DNA from: CAYXGZ01 sp964464755
GTDB lineage: Bacteria > Planctomycetota > MHYJ01 > JACPRB01
Direction: 5' to 3'
Assembly (NCBI GenBank): GCA_964464755.1
Contig: CAYXGZ010000001.1
Location: forward strand, 1 to 64,000
DNA length: 64,000 bases
Shown: positions 39,746-48,154 of the stretch, in pieces
How the letters are laid out: each line of letters begins with the position of its first letter
Position numbering within the stretch: the stretch's first letter is position 1
Position numbers and translations under genes: made by a program
Notes under the pieces: generated by a model
Seen by the model: only the letters and a program-made list of their open reading frames with translations
Told to the model about the DNA's origin: nothing
Database searches by the model: none

Positions 39746-41086
39746 ATGATGCCGGATCCCATGCTCCTCCTCGCCCAGGCCCACCCGCAGACCACCGCCG
39801 TCGGCGCCAAGGCCGAGGAGCTCGTCTTCCACCTCCTCATCCAGCTCGCCGTCATCCTCCTCATGACCCGCATCGTCTCCAAGCTCGTCCGCGGCCTCGG
39901 CCAGACCGACGTCAGCGGCGAGATCCTCGCCGGCCTCCTCCTCGGCCCCTCCGCCTTCGGCGCCCTCTTCCCCGGCCTCGTCCACGAGGTCTTCCACCCC
40001 TCCACCGCCACCATCTTCGTCGGCATCGCCCAGATCGGCCTCGTCCTCCTCATGTTCCAGATCGGCCTCGAGTTCGAGTTCTCCGCCACCCTCTCCGACC
40101 GCAAGCGCGCCGTCGTCGCCGTCAGCCTCGCCGGCCTCGCCGTCCCCTTCCTCATGGGCTACTTCACCGCCCCCTGGTTCCACGCCGGCCTCGCCGAGCC
40201 CCGCCCCCACCTCTTCGGATTCCGCCTCTTCTTCGCCGTCGCCATGTCCATCACCGCGATCCCCATCCTCGGCCGCATCTTCATGGAGCTCGGCCTCTCC
40301 CACACCCGCACCGCCGCCCTCGTCATCGGCTCCGCCGCCATCGACGACGTCGTCGGCTGGCTCCTCCTCGGCACCGTCTCCCTCCTCGTCGCCGACCAGT
40401 TCACCTGGGGCTTCCTCGTCAAGCGCCTCGTCCTCCTCGCCGCCTACGCCGCCTTCGTGTTCCTCCTCCTGCGGCCCCTGCTCAAGCGCTTCCTCGCCTG
40501 GGCCATGGCCCGCGACAACGGCCTCAGCCACGCGACCATCGCCTCGCTCCTCCTCGTCCTCTTCGGCTCCGCCCTCGTCACCAGCCACCTCGGCGTCTTC
40601 GCGATCATCGGCGGCTTCATCGTCGGCCTCGCCCTCCACGACGACCGCCGCTTCGTCGAGCTCTGGAAGACCCGCGTCGGGCCCCTCGTCATGACCTTCT
40701 TCCTCCCCGTGTTCTTCGCCTACACCGGGCTCCGCACCGACATCGGGTCCATCCACGGCTGGGACGGCCTTCTCACCTGCGCCCTCGTCCTCGCCGTCGC
40801 CTTCCTCTCGAAGTTCGGCGGCGCCTACGCCGCGGCCCGGGCCGTCGGCGAGGACCCCCGCAGCGCCCTGACCATCGGCGTCTGCATGAACACCCGCGCC
40901 CTCATGGAGCTCATCGTCCTCAACATCGGCTACGACATGGGCGTGCTGCCGAAGTCGATGTTCACCATGCTCGTCATCATGGCGATCGTCAGCACCTTCA
41001 TGGCGACGCCGCTCATCCGGAGGCTGATGCGCGGACAGGAGCGGGCCCCCGCGGTCCCCCTTGTCCGCCCGGCGGGCTACGAATAG
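39746..41086 (+). CDS. CPA2-type cation/H+ antiporter
   Basis: The 446-residue product has about twelve membrane helices and matches the Na+/H+ exchanger domain of CPA2 (KefB/NapA-like) proteins: EILAGLLLGPSAFG near the start, MFQIGLEFE, AIDDVVGWLLL with the paired acids expected in the ion path, and GVCMNTRALMELIVLN. No C-terminal TrkA domain follows, so it is the short form. It would exchange Na+ or K+ for protons. The start is the ATG pair at 39746/39749. It ends ten bases before the biosynthetic cluster but that has its own -10 box. Confidence 0.85.
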   Translation: MMPDPMLLLAQAHPQTTAVGAKAEELVFHLLIQLAVILLMTRIVSKLVRGLGQTDVSGEILAGLLLGPSAFGALFPGLVHEVFHPSTATIFVGIAQIGLVLLMFQIGLEFEFSATLSDRKRAVVAVSLAGLAVPFLMGYFTAPWFHAGLAEPRPHLFGFRLFFAVAMSITAIPILGRIFMELGLSHTRTAALVIGSAAIDDVVGWLLLGTVSLLVADQFTWGFLVKRLVLLAAYAAFVFLLLRPLLKRFLAWAMARDNGLSHATIASLLLVLFGSALVTSHLGVFAIIGGFIVGLALHDDRRFVELWKTRVGPLVMTFFLPVFFAYTGLRTDIGSIHGWDGLLTCALVLAVAFLSKFGGAYAAARAVGEDPRSALTIGVCMNTRALMELIVLNIGYDMGVLPKSMFTMLVIMAIVSTFMATPLIRRLMRGQERAPAVPLVRPAGYE

Positions 41087-41089
41087 AGT
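41084..41089 (+). promoter_or_regulatory. -10 box TAGAGT, leaderless start of the biosynthetic operon
   Basis: TAGAGT ends seven bases before GTG 41097, the first gene of the seven-gene operon that runs to 48154. Confidence 0.55.
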
Positions 41090-41096
41090 GGGCGCC

Positions 41097-42428
41097 GTGA
41101 GCCTGGGCGCCCTCCTCGACCGGCACGACCCCCGCCGCACCGCGCTGTCCATCCCCGCGGAGCGCCGCTCCCTAACCTTCGCCGAGCTCTCCGCCGCCGC
41201 CCGCCGCCGCGAGGGCGAGCTGGCCGCCGCGGGCGTCGCCCCCGGCGACCTCGTCGCGCTCGCCGAGGGCAACGGCGCCCCCTTCCTCGAGAGCTGCTTC
41301 GCCCTCTGGAGGATCGGCGCGGCCGTCCTCCCCGTCGAGCCCTCCGCCCCCGTCGACGACGTCGCCGCCCGAGCCGAGGCGGGCTGGATCCTGCGCCGCG
41401 GCGCCGCCCCCGTCCGGCGGAACGCCGCCGCCCGCGTCCCCCCCGGCACCGCCCTCGTCAAGCTCACCTCCGGCAGCACGCTCGAGCCCCGCGGGGCCTG
41501 CTTCGACGCCGCCGCGCTCGAGACCGGCATCCGCCAGATCGCCGAGGGCATGGGCCTCAGCGCCGAGGACCGCGTCCTCGTCTCCATCCCCCTCTCGCAT
41601 TCCTACGGCTTCGACAACGGCGTGCTCTCGCTCGCCGCGGTCGGGACCCCGCTGGTCCTCCACGCCGACCCGCTGCCCGGGGCGATGATCCGCGCCCTCG
41701 AGGAGCACGCGATCACCTTCCTCCCCACCGTCCCCGCCGTCGCGAGGGCGATGGCCGAGGGCGCGCCGCTCCGCCTGCCCCGGCTCCGGAGCGTGATCTC
41801 CGCGAGCGCGCCGCTCGGCGACGAGACGGCCGGGGCCTTCCGCGCGCGCTTCGGCCTTCCCATCCGCCAGTTCTACGGCTGCTCGGAATGCGGCGGCATC
41901 GCCTTCGAGTCGCGGCCCGACGACCCCGCCGCCGCCGGCACCGTCGGCCGGCCCCTGCCCGGCGTCCGCCTCGAGCTCGTCGACGGCCAGCTCCGCGTGC
42001 ACTCGAAGGCCGCCCGCTTCGCCACGTGGACCGGGAAGGCCGTCCCCGCGGAGCCCTGGGTCGAGCCCGGCGACCGCGCCGAGCTGCTCCCCGACGGCCG
42101 CGTGCGCCTGCTTGGCCGCTCGACCCACGTCGCGAACATCGCGGGCTTCAAGGTCGACCTCGCCCAGCTCGAGGCCTTCCTCCGGGCCCAGCCCGGGGTG
42201 ACCGAGGCCGCCGCGTTCCCGATCCACGACCCGGCCCGGGGCGACCGCGTCGTCGCCTGGGTGGAGACCTCGAGCCGCACGGCGGAGTCGCTCGCCGAGG
42301 CCTGCCGCGCCGGGCTTTCCGCCCGCGAGGCGCCGCGGGAGCTCCACGTCGTCGAGCGCCTGCCGCGGACGGACCGGGGCAAGGTCGACCGCCGCGCGCT
42401 GGCCGCGGGGGAGCCCCGGGGTGCATGA
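41097..42428 (+). CDS. AMP-dependent acyl/aryl ligase of a lipid or pigment cluster
   Basis: The 443-residue product is an ANL-family adenylating enzyme, shorter than acyl-CoA synthetases. The P-loop motif is LVKLTSGSTLEPRG (124-133 region), with Arg where PKG has Lys; SHSYGFDNGV, YGCSECGGIAFESRP and the C-terminal GKVDRRAL with the catalytic Lys (about 432) are present. It should activate a carboxylic acid, probably for loading on the ACP at 47888. In aryl polyene and related clusters such a ligase starts the chain. It is the first gene of an operon with overlapping starts. GTG start, leaderless. Confidence 0.8.
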   Translation: MSLGALLDRHDPRRTALSIPAERRSLTFAELSAAARRREGELAAAGVAPGDLVALAEGNGAPFLESCFALWRIGAAVLPVEPSAPVDDVAARAEAGWILRRGAAPVRRNAAARVPPGTALVKLTSGSTLEPRGACFDAAALETGIRQIAEGMGLSAEDRVLVSIPLSHSYGFDNGVLSLAAVGTPLVLHADPLPGAMIRALEEHAITFLPTVPAVARAMAEGAPLRLPRLRSVISASAPLGDETAGAFRARFGLPIRQFYGCSECGGIAFESRPDDPAAAGTVGRPLPGVRLELVDGQLRVHSKAARFATWTGKAVPAEPWVEPGDRAELLPDGRVRLLGRSTHVANIAGFKVDLAQLEAFLRAQPGVTEAAAFPIHDPARGDRVVAWVETSSRTAESLAEACRAGLSAREAPRELHVVERLPRTDRGKVDRRALAAGEPRGA

Positions 42429-43662
42429 CGTCGCGGTGATCGGCGGCGGGCCCGGCGGCTCGACGGCCGCCTACGTCCTCGCGCGGGCCGGCCGCAAGGT
42501 CGTCCTCCTCGAGAAGGAGCGCTTCCCCCGCTACCACATCGGCGAGTCCCTCCTGCCGCTGTCCCGCCACCTCTACGACCGCCTCGACCTCGGCCCGGTC
42601 CTCGACGCCGAGCGCTTCGTGCGCAAGAACGGGGCCCAGTTCGTCTCCTCGGACGGCTCGGTCGAGATGGCCTTCGACTTCTCCCGGGGCGGCGACGACC
42701 CGTACCGCACCGCCTACGAGGTCGAGCGCGACCGCTTCGACCAGATCCTCCTCGACCACGCCCGGAAGGCGGGCGCCGAGGTCCGCGAGGGCACGACCGT
42801 CCTCGACGCGGACTGCACGGCGGCGGGCAGCCGGCTCACCACCCGCGACGGCGTCGTCGAGGCCCGCTGGGTCGTCGACGCGAGCGGCCAGGGCTCGTTC
42901 CTCGCGAAGAAGTACGGCCTGCGCGTCGAGGAGCCGGACCACCGGCGCATCGCCGTCTACACGCGCTACCGCAACGCGAAGCTCCGCCCCGGGCGCCAGG
43001 CCGGCAACATCGACCTCGTCCTCACCCGCGGCGGCTGGTTCTGGCTCATCCCGCTGCGCGGCGGCCTGGTCAGCGTCGGCGGCGTCGCCCCGACCGAGGA
43101 CTGGAAGGCCTCCGGCCGCGACCCGAAGGACTTCCTCGAGTCGCTGATCGAGCAGACGCCCTACGTGAAGCGGCGCCTCGAGGGCGCGGAGCACGACGGG
43201 CGGCACGACGTCGTGAGCAACTACTCCTACGCGGCGAAGCGGGTCGTCGGCCCGGGCTACGTGCTCGTCGGCGACGCCGCGGCCTTCCTCGACCCCGTCT
43301 TCTCGACCGGCGTCATGCTCGCGATGCGCTCCGGCGAGCGCGCGGGGACCATCCTCGCCGGCACGAGGGAGCCCCGCGAGCGCGACTTCGCGGGCTACGC
43401 CCGGACGCACCGGCACTGGTGCGACCTGCACTTCAAGATGATCCGGGCCTACTACACGCCCGGCTTCGGGACGCTGCTCCTGCACCCGCGCAACACGCTG
43501 GGGGTCGTGGACGCCGTCCTGCGGCTCCTGGCGGGAGACTCCGAGCCCGGCTGGCTCGACCGGCTCCGCCTGAAGTTCTTCTACGGCCTGCTCTGGGCGA
43601 ACAACCGCTGGAACTTCGTCCGCGACACCCGGCCCCCCGAGGCGAGGAGACACCATGCCTGA
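42421..43662 (+). CDS. FAD-dependent halogenase-like oxidoreductase A
   Basis: The 413-residue product has the FAD motif VIGGGPGGSTAA (6-17), PRYHIGESLLP (36-46) and GDAAAFLDPVFSTG, the signature set of flavin-dependent halogenases and geranylgeranyl-reductase-like enzymes. Residues 206-211 read WFWLIP, which fits the halogenase WxWxIP motif. Halogenation is possible, but oxygenase or desaturase activity on a carrier-bound chain cannot be excluded. GTG 42421 overlaps the ligase gene by eight bases. Similar flavoproteins occur in xanthomonadin and flexirubin clusters. Confidence 0.8.
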   Translation: MHDVAVIGGGPGGSTAAYVLARAGRKVVLLEKERFPRYHIGESLLPLSRHLYDRLDLGPVLDAERFVRKNGAQFVSSDGSVEMAFDFSRGGDDPYRTAYEVERDRFDQILLDHARKAGAEVREGTTVLDADCTAAGSRLTTRDGVVEARWVVDASGQGSFLAKKYGLRVEEPDHRRIAVYTRYRNAKLRPGRQAGNIDLVLTRGGWFWLIPLRGGLVSVGGVAPTEDWKASGRDPKDFLESLIEQTPYVKRRLEGAEHDGRHDVVSNYSYAAKRVVGPGYVLVGDAAAFLDPVFSTGVMLAMRSGERAGTILAGTREPRERDFAGYARTHRHWCDLHFKMIRAYYTPGFGTLLLHPRNTLGVVDAVLRLLAGDSEPGWLDRLRLKFFYGLLWANNRWNFVRDTRPPEARRHHA

Positions 43663-44128
43663 GTCCGGCGCGATGTCGTTCGAGGAGGTCCGCCGCCTCC
43701 TGCCCCAGCGGCACCCGCTGCTCATGGTCGACAAGGTGCTCGCGCTGGCCCCGGGCGAGTCCGTGCGCGCCGTGAAGAACGTCACGGGCAACGAGGCCTT
43801 CTTCCAGGGCCACTTCCCGGCGATCGCGATCATGCCCGCGGCCCTCGTGCTCGAGGGCCTCGCCCAGGCCACGATCCTGCTCGTCCGGAGCTCGGCCACG
43901 GGCGCGCCCCCGGCGGACGACGAGGTCTACGTGTTCGGCTCCGTGCACGCGAAGATGCTCAAGCCCGTGCTGCCCGGCGACGTGCTCACCTACGACGTGA
44001 AGCTCGTGCGGCTCTTCGGCAACGGCGGCGCGGCCGACGGGGTCGCCAGCGTGGACGGCCAGCCCGCCGTGCAGGCCGAGATGTACTTCTCGAAGCTCAA
44101 GGCCTCGGACCTCGCGCGCAAGCCATGA
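43655..44128 (+). CDS. FabZ-like beta-hydroxyacyl-ACP dehydratase
   Basis: The 157-residue product is a single hotdog domain of the FabZ type: LLPQRHPLLMVDKVL at 15-29, QGHFPAIAIMPAALVLEGLAQA with catalytic His53 and Glu67, and a C-terminal VHAKMLKPVLPGD strand. It would dehydrate beta-hydroxyacyl-ACP to the enoyl form, leaving double bonds if no enoyl reductase acts. It overlaps the flavoprotein gene by eight bases; GAGGAGA precedes its ATG. Confidence 0.85.
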   Translation: MPESGAMSFEEVRRLLPQRHPLLMVDKVLALAPGESVRAVKNVTGNEAFFQGHFPAIAIMPAALVLEGLAQATILLVRSSATGAPPADDEVYVFGSVHAKMLKPVLPGDVLTYDVKLVRLFGNGGAADGVASVDGQPAVQAEMYFSKLKASDLARKP

Positions 44129-44787
44129 GGCGGCTCGCCCCGGCCCTCCTGCTGCTCGCGGCCTGCCGGACCCTGGGTCCCGCGGGCCCCGACGCGCTCG
44201 AGGCCGTGGCGAAGGTGCCCCCGTCCCCGCCCCGGCGGCTCGCGGGGCGGCTCTCCGCCTCCGGCCCCGCGTTCTCCGGCACCTTCGAGATCCTCGCCGT
44301 GCTCTCGCCCGGCGGCGCCCGGATGCAGATCCTCCCCGACCTCGGCCCGAAGGTGCTCGACCTGGCCGCGACCCGCGAGCGGATCGTCGCCTGGCAGCCC
44401 GCGTCGGGCAAGGGCATCGCGGCGGAGTTCTCGGCCGTGGGCATCCACCCGGCCGCGCTCTTCGGCGCGACGCTGCTCGAGATCGCGGAGCCCGTCACGC
44501 GGGAGCGGGTGACCGGCGCGCGGGCGGAGGAGGGCGGCTGGTGGATCGGGCTGGAGCCCGCGGTCCGGGGCCTGGGCTCGCTCGCCTTCGTGACGCCCGA
44601 CGGGCGGATCCCGCGGCGCCGGCTCTCGTGGCTGGCCAGCTCGTGGGAGGTCGAGGAGGAGGGCGATCGCTTCGTGGTGCGCGGCGGGGACACCGTCCTC
44701 GAGGTGATCCGGCGCAGCTCGAAGGAGACGACGCCGGACGCGAAGCTCTTCGCGCCCGAGCTGCCGGGGGGCCTCAGGCCGTGGTGA
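44125..44787 (+). CDS. Outer-membrane-type lipoprotein (DUF3261/LolB-like)
   Basis: The 220-residue product has a lipoprotein signal (MRRLAPALLLLAAC, Cys14) and a beta-rich body with a LolB-like order of strands (GRLSASGPAFSGTFEILAV, then GARMQILPDLG). Related lipoproteins (DUF3261) belong to aryl polyene clusters and are thought to help place the product in the outer membrane. The ATG overlaps the dehydratase stop and the stop overlaps the exporter start (GTGA), so translation is coupled. Confidence 0.7.
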   Translation: MRRLAPALLLLAACRTLGPAGPDALEAVAKVPPSPPRRLAGRLSASGPAFSGTFEILAVLSPGGARMQILPDLGPKVLDLAATRERIVAWQPASGKGIAAEFSAVGIHPAALFGATLLEIAEPVTRERVTGARAEEGGWWIGLEPAVRGLGSLAFVTPDGRIPRRRLSWLASSWEVEEEGDRFVVRGGDTVLEVIRRSSKETTPDAKLFAPELPGGLRPW

Positions 44788-47201
44788 GCGCGGCGCTGGT
44801 CCGCCGCCGCTCGTGGCTCCTGCTCGCCGGGCTGCTGCTCGCCGGGGCGGGCGCGGTCGGGCTCAAGAACCTCAAGGTCGACACCGACGTGTCGTCGCTG
44901 TACCCGCAGGACGACCCGACGCTGCGGCTCACGCGGGCGCTGCAGGGCGACGCGGGCCCGCAGAAGTCGCTGGTCGTCGTGCTCCGGGCGTCGCGGGCCG
45001 CGGAGCTCGAGGCCGTCCTGCCCGCGGCCGTGTCGGCGCTGCGCGCGTCCCCGCACCTGGAGCGCGTGGCGGCGACGCTGGAGGAGTTCGGCGGCGAGCG
45101 CCGGGCCTGGATGGCGCGCTCGCCCTCGGGCCACCTGCCGGCCGGGACGCTCGAGGAGCTGGAGCGACGGCTCGCGGGACCCGGGCGGGCGGAGCAGGTC
45201 GCGCGGATCCGGGGCCGGCTCGCGGAGGACCCGGTCGGCGGCAAGCAGCTCGTGCTCGCGGACCCGCTCGACGTCCGCTGGACGCTCGAGGCGGCCGCGG
45301 AGCAGCTCGCGTCGCGCTTCCCGGCCCGGCGGCACCCGGGCACGCCCTACCTCCTCTTCGAGCAGCCCGCGCTGGCGTTCGTCCGGGCGACGGGGAGGAA
45401 GCTGTCGTTCGACACGGCCTTCTCGAAGGAGCTCGTGGCGGACGTGTCGGCGCGGCTGGCGGCGGCCTGCGGGCCGGCCGTGACGGTCGAGCTGAGCGGC
45501 GGGTACGCGATCGCGGCCTTCCAGGCCCGCGCGATGCAGTCGGATCTCGGCTGGCAGATCAGCTCCAGCGCGGTGCTCGTGCTGATCTTCCTGTTCGCGT
45601 ACTGCCGAGGACTGCTCGCGCCGCACCTGCTGATCCTGCCGGTGGGGGCGGGGATCGTCGGGACGCTCGCGCTGGGCGCCTGGTGGCTCGGCCCGCTGAC
45701 GCCCCTGGCGCTGAGCGTGGGGGCGATCCTCATCGGCCAGGGGATCGACTACCCGATCCACGTCTACGCGCGCTTCCGGGCGGAGCTGGCGGGCCGGTCC
45801 GGGCCGGAGGCGATGGAGCGCGTGCTCGCGACGCTGGGTCGGCCGATGCTGGGCGCGATGGCGACGACGGTGCTGCCGACGCTGATCCTGCTCTGGAGCC
45901 TCTTCCCCGGCGTGCGCCAGTTCGGGGCGATCCTCGCGATCGGCATGGCGGCCTGCGTGGCGGCGACGGTCCTCTTCCTCGTGCCGCTGATGGTCGCCGC
46001 GGAGCGCCGCCTGCGCGGGTCCTGGGAGGTCCGGCCCTGGGTGATCCGGGGGGCGCTCGCGCTGCACGATTCGAGGGCGCGGGTCCCCGCGGCGCTGCTC
46101 GTGCTCGTGCTGGGCCTGGCGGGCTGGGGCGTGGTCGCCGCGAAGGGCGTGCGCTTCGACCTCGATCCGCGCGGCGCCCTGGCGCAGGGCGACCCGGCGA
46201 TCGCGGCGCTCGAGGGGCTGGACCGGGACCTCGGACTCTCCGTGACGCCGGTCGTCGGGCTGCTGCCCGCGGAGGCGCCGCTGGAGCGGCTCCGGGCCGG
46301 GGCCGCGAGCCTCCGGGCCTCGGGCGTCGCGCCCTTCACCGACGGGCCGCACGAGCTCGTTCCCTCGCCGGAGGGATCGGCCCGGGCGGAGGCGTTCCGG
46401 CGGAAGACGGCGGGCTGGGTGGAGGGGACGCTCGCGGACCTGAAGGCGGCGGGCTTCGCGCCCGGGCCGTTCCGCAAGGGGCTCGAGGACTTCGACCGCG
46501 CCCTGGGGGCGCCGCCGGCCGATATCGCCGACCTCGCGAGGCCCGAGTTCGCTCGATTGAAGGGGCAGTTCACGGTCGAGCTGGAGGGCCGCACGTGGTG
46601 GGTGACCTACCTGTTCCCGGCGCGGACGCTGTGGAAGCCCGCGGACCGGGCGGCGTTCGACGCGGCGGCCCGGGCGGCGCTCGGGCCGGAGCTGCGGCTC
46701 TACAGCGCGGCGCATCTCCCGGACCATTACGCGGGCCGGCTGCTCGCGGACCTGGGGAGGCTCGGGAGCTGGAGCTTCGGCACGGTGGTCGTCCTGGCGG
46801 TCCTCGCGGCCGGCGGGATCGGCCGGGGTCTCGCGGCGCTGGGCCCCGTCGCGCTGGCCTCGGGCGCGGCCCTGGGCGCGGAGGTCCTGGCGGGCGGGAC
46901 GCTGAACCTCTTCAACCTGGTGGCCGTGCCGATCGTGATCGGCGTGGGCGTGGACAACGGGATCTACCTCGTCTCCCACTGGCGGGAGTCCGGCGGCGAC
47001 GCGAGGCAGGCCCTCGCGGAGTGCGGGCCGGGGATGTGGGGGACGACGGCGACGACGCTCCTCGGCTTCGGGTCGATCGCCTTCTCGCCCGTCCCGGGCC
47101 TCGCCTCGATGGGCCGCCTCGTCGTGGCCGGCATGGTCGCCGCGTTCCTGGCGACCCTCGTCGGCCTGCCCGCGCTGCTGGGCGGGCGGAGGCGGACGTG
47201 A
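44784..47201 (+). CDS. MMPL/RND-type exporter
   Basis: The 805-residue product has the MMPL plan: helix one (about 10-27), a large outer domain (KNLKVDTDVSSLYPQDDP at its start), helices 2-6 near 255-410 (with GQGIDYPIHVYARFR), a second helix and outer domain, and helices 8-12 near 680-800 (with GVGVDNGIYLVSHWR). The GxGxD(Y/N) motifs hold the proton-relay Asp. It would move a lipid-like product across the inner membrane; the LolA-like and lipoprotein partners next to it support that. GTG 44784 overlaps the previous stop. Confidence 0.85.
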   Translation: MSAALVRRRSWLLLAGLLLAGAGAVGLKNLKVDTDVSSLYPQDDPTLRLTRALQGDAGPQKSLVVVLRASRAAELEAVLPAAVSALRASPHLERVAATLEEFGGERRAWMARSPSGHLPAGTLEELERRLAGPGRAEQVARIRGRLAEDPVGGKQLVLADPLDVRWTLEAAAEQLASRFPARRHPGTPYLLFEQPALAFVRATGRKLSFDTAFSKELVADVSARLAAACGPAVTVELSGGYAIAAFQARAMQSDLGWQISSSAVLVLIFLFAYCRGLLAPHLLILPVGAGIVGTLALGAWWLGPLTPLALSVGAILIGQGIDYPIHVYARFRAELAGRSGPEAMERVLATLGRPMLGAMATTVLPTLILLWSLFPGVRQFGAILAIGMAACVAATVLFLVPLMVAAERRLRGSWEVRPWVIRGALALHDSRARVPAALLVLVLGLAGWGVVAAKGVRFDLDPRGALAQGDPAIAALEGLDRDLGLSVTPVVGLLPAEAPLERLRAGAASLRASGVAPFTDGPHELVPSPEGSARAEAFRRKTAGWVEGTLADLKAAGFAPGPFRKGLEDFDRALGAPPADIADLARPEFARLKGQFTVELEGRTWWVTYLFPARTLWKPADRAAFDAAARAALGPELRLYSAAHLPDHYAGRLLADLGRLGSWSFGTVVVLAVLAAGGIGRGLAALGPVALASGAALGAEVLAGGTLNLFNLVAVPIVIGVGVDNGIYLVSHWRESGGDARQALAECGPGMWGTTATTLLGFGSIAFSPVPGLASMGRLVVAGMVAAFLATLVGLPALLGGRRRT

Positions 47202-47220
47202 TAGAGTGGGGGGCGATCCC

Positions 47221-47877
47221 ATGATTAACGCCGTTAAGGGCCTCGCGCTCCTCGCCCTGCTCGTCCCGCCGCAGGACGACCCGGCGGCCGCCGCGCTGAA
47301 GAAGCTCGCGGCGAAGCTCGGGACCTGCAAGACCCTCCTCGGCTCCTTCGCCCAGGTCCGCAAGACCGAGTTGATGGAGGAGCCGCTGAAGTCCTCCGGG
47401 CGCTTCGCCTACCGCCGGGACCCCGAGCGCCTCGTCTTCGAGGTCGCCGAGCCCCGCAAGGCCGAGATCCACTTCGACGGGACCTGCTACCAGGTCCACC
47501 GGCCCGAGGAGAAGCAGCTGGAGCGCTTCGAGTTCGAGGATCCCAAGGTCGCCAAGGGCCTCTTCCTCGCCTTCCACCCCGACGAGAAGTCCCTCAAGGA
47601 CTCGACGACCGTCAAGCTCGTGGAGTCGAAGGACGGCGTCGCGGTCGTCTCGGTCGAGCCGAAGGATCCCGCCGTCGCGAAGTTCTTCTCCGGCCTGAAG
47701 CTCTCGATCGTCGAGGCCGACGGCGCGCTGAAGGGGATCTCCTACTCGGACGGCCAGGGCGACGAGGTGACGTTCACGTTCACGGACGTGGTCGTCGACG
47801 GCGAGGTCCCCGCGGGCCGCTTCGAGCTCAAGGTCCCGGAGGGGACCACGATCCGGGTGCAGAAGGTGAAGGCGTGA
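47221..47877 (+). CDS. LolA-like periplasmic carrier
   Basis: The 218-residue product has a short signal peptide (MINAVKGLALLALLVPPQDD) and the LolA-type opening CKTLLGSFAQVRKTELMEEP with SGRFAYRRDPERLVFEVAEP, then an open beta-barrel pattern. LolA carries lipoproteins through the periplasm; cluster-bound versions are believed to carry the lipid product. It stands between the MMPL exporter and the ACP. ATG 47221 is used; a GTG at 47206 is also possible. Confidence 0.8.
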   Translation: MINAVKGLALLALLVPPQDDPAAAALKKLAAKLGTCKTLLGSFAQVRKTELMEEPLKSSGRFAYRRDPERLVFEVAEPRKAEIHFDGTCYQVHRPEEKQLERFEFEDPKVAKGLFLAFHPDEKSLKDSTTVKLVESKDGVAVVSVEPKDPAVAKFFSGLKLSIVEADGALKGISYSDGQGDEVTFTFTDVVVDGEVPAGRFELKVPEGTTIRVQKVKA

Positions 47878-47887
47878 GGGCACGGCG

Positions 47888-48154
47888 ATGACCCAGGACG
47901 ACGACGCGGACCTCAAGGCCCGCGTGAAGCAGGTAATCGTGAAGTGCGCGCGGCTCAAGCGGCCGCCCTTCGACGACCAGCCGCTCTTCGACAAGACCTC
48001 GGGCGCGGGACTGGACTCCATCGACGTGCTGGAGCTCGTCGTGGGCCTCGAGAAGGAATTCGGCGTGAAGGTCGAGGACTGGGAGTCCGGCAAGCACGTC
48101 CTGCAGACGGTCAACTCGATCGCGGCGTTCGTGAAGGAGAAGAAGGGGCGCTAG
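47888..48154 (+). CDS. Acyl carrier protein
   Basis: The 88-residue product is an acyl carrier protein: a four-helix pattern with GAGLDSIDVLELV, where Ser44 is the phosphopantetheine site. It would carry the growing chain for the ketosynthase at 50945 and dehydratase at 43655. It is the last gene of the operon. Its end overlaps the convergent flavoprotein gene by four bases. Confidence 0.9.
   Translation: MTQDDDADLKARVKQVIVKCARLKRPPFDDQPLFDKTSGAGLDSIDVLELVVGLEKEFGVKVEDWESGKHVLQTVNSIAAFVKEKKGR

Noticed and set aside
44541..47224. Alternative frames with long Arg/Gly-rich products over the MMPL exporter
   Set aside because: They are shadows of the exporter frame and show no membrane helices or motifs.
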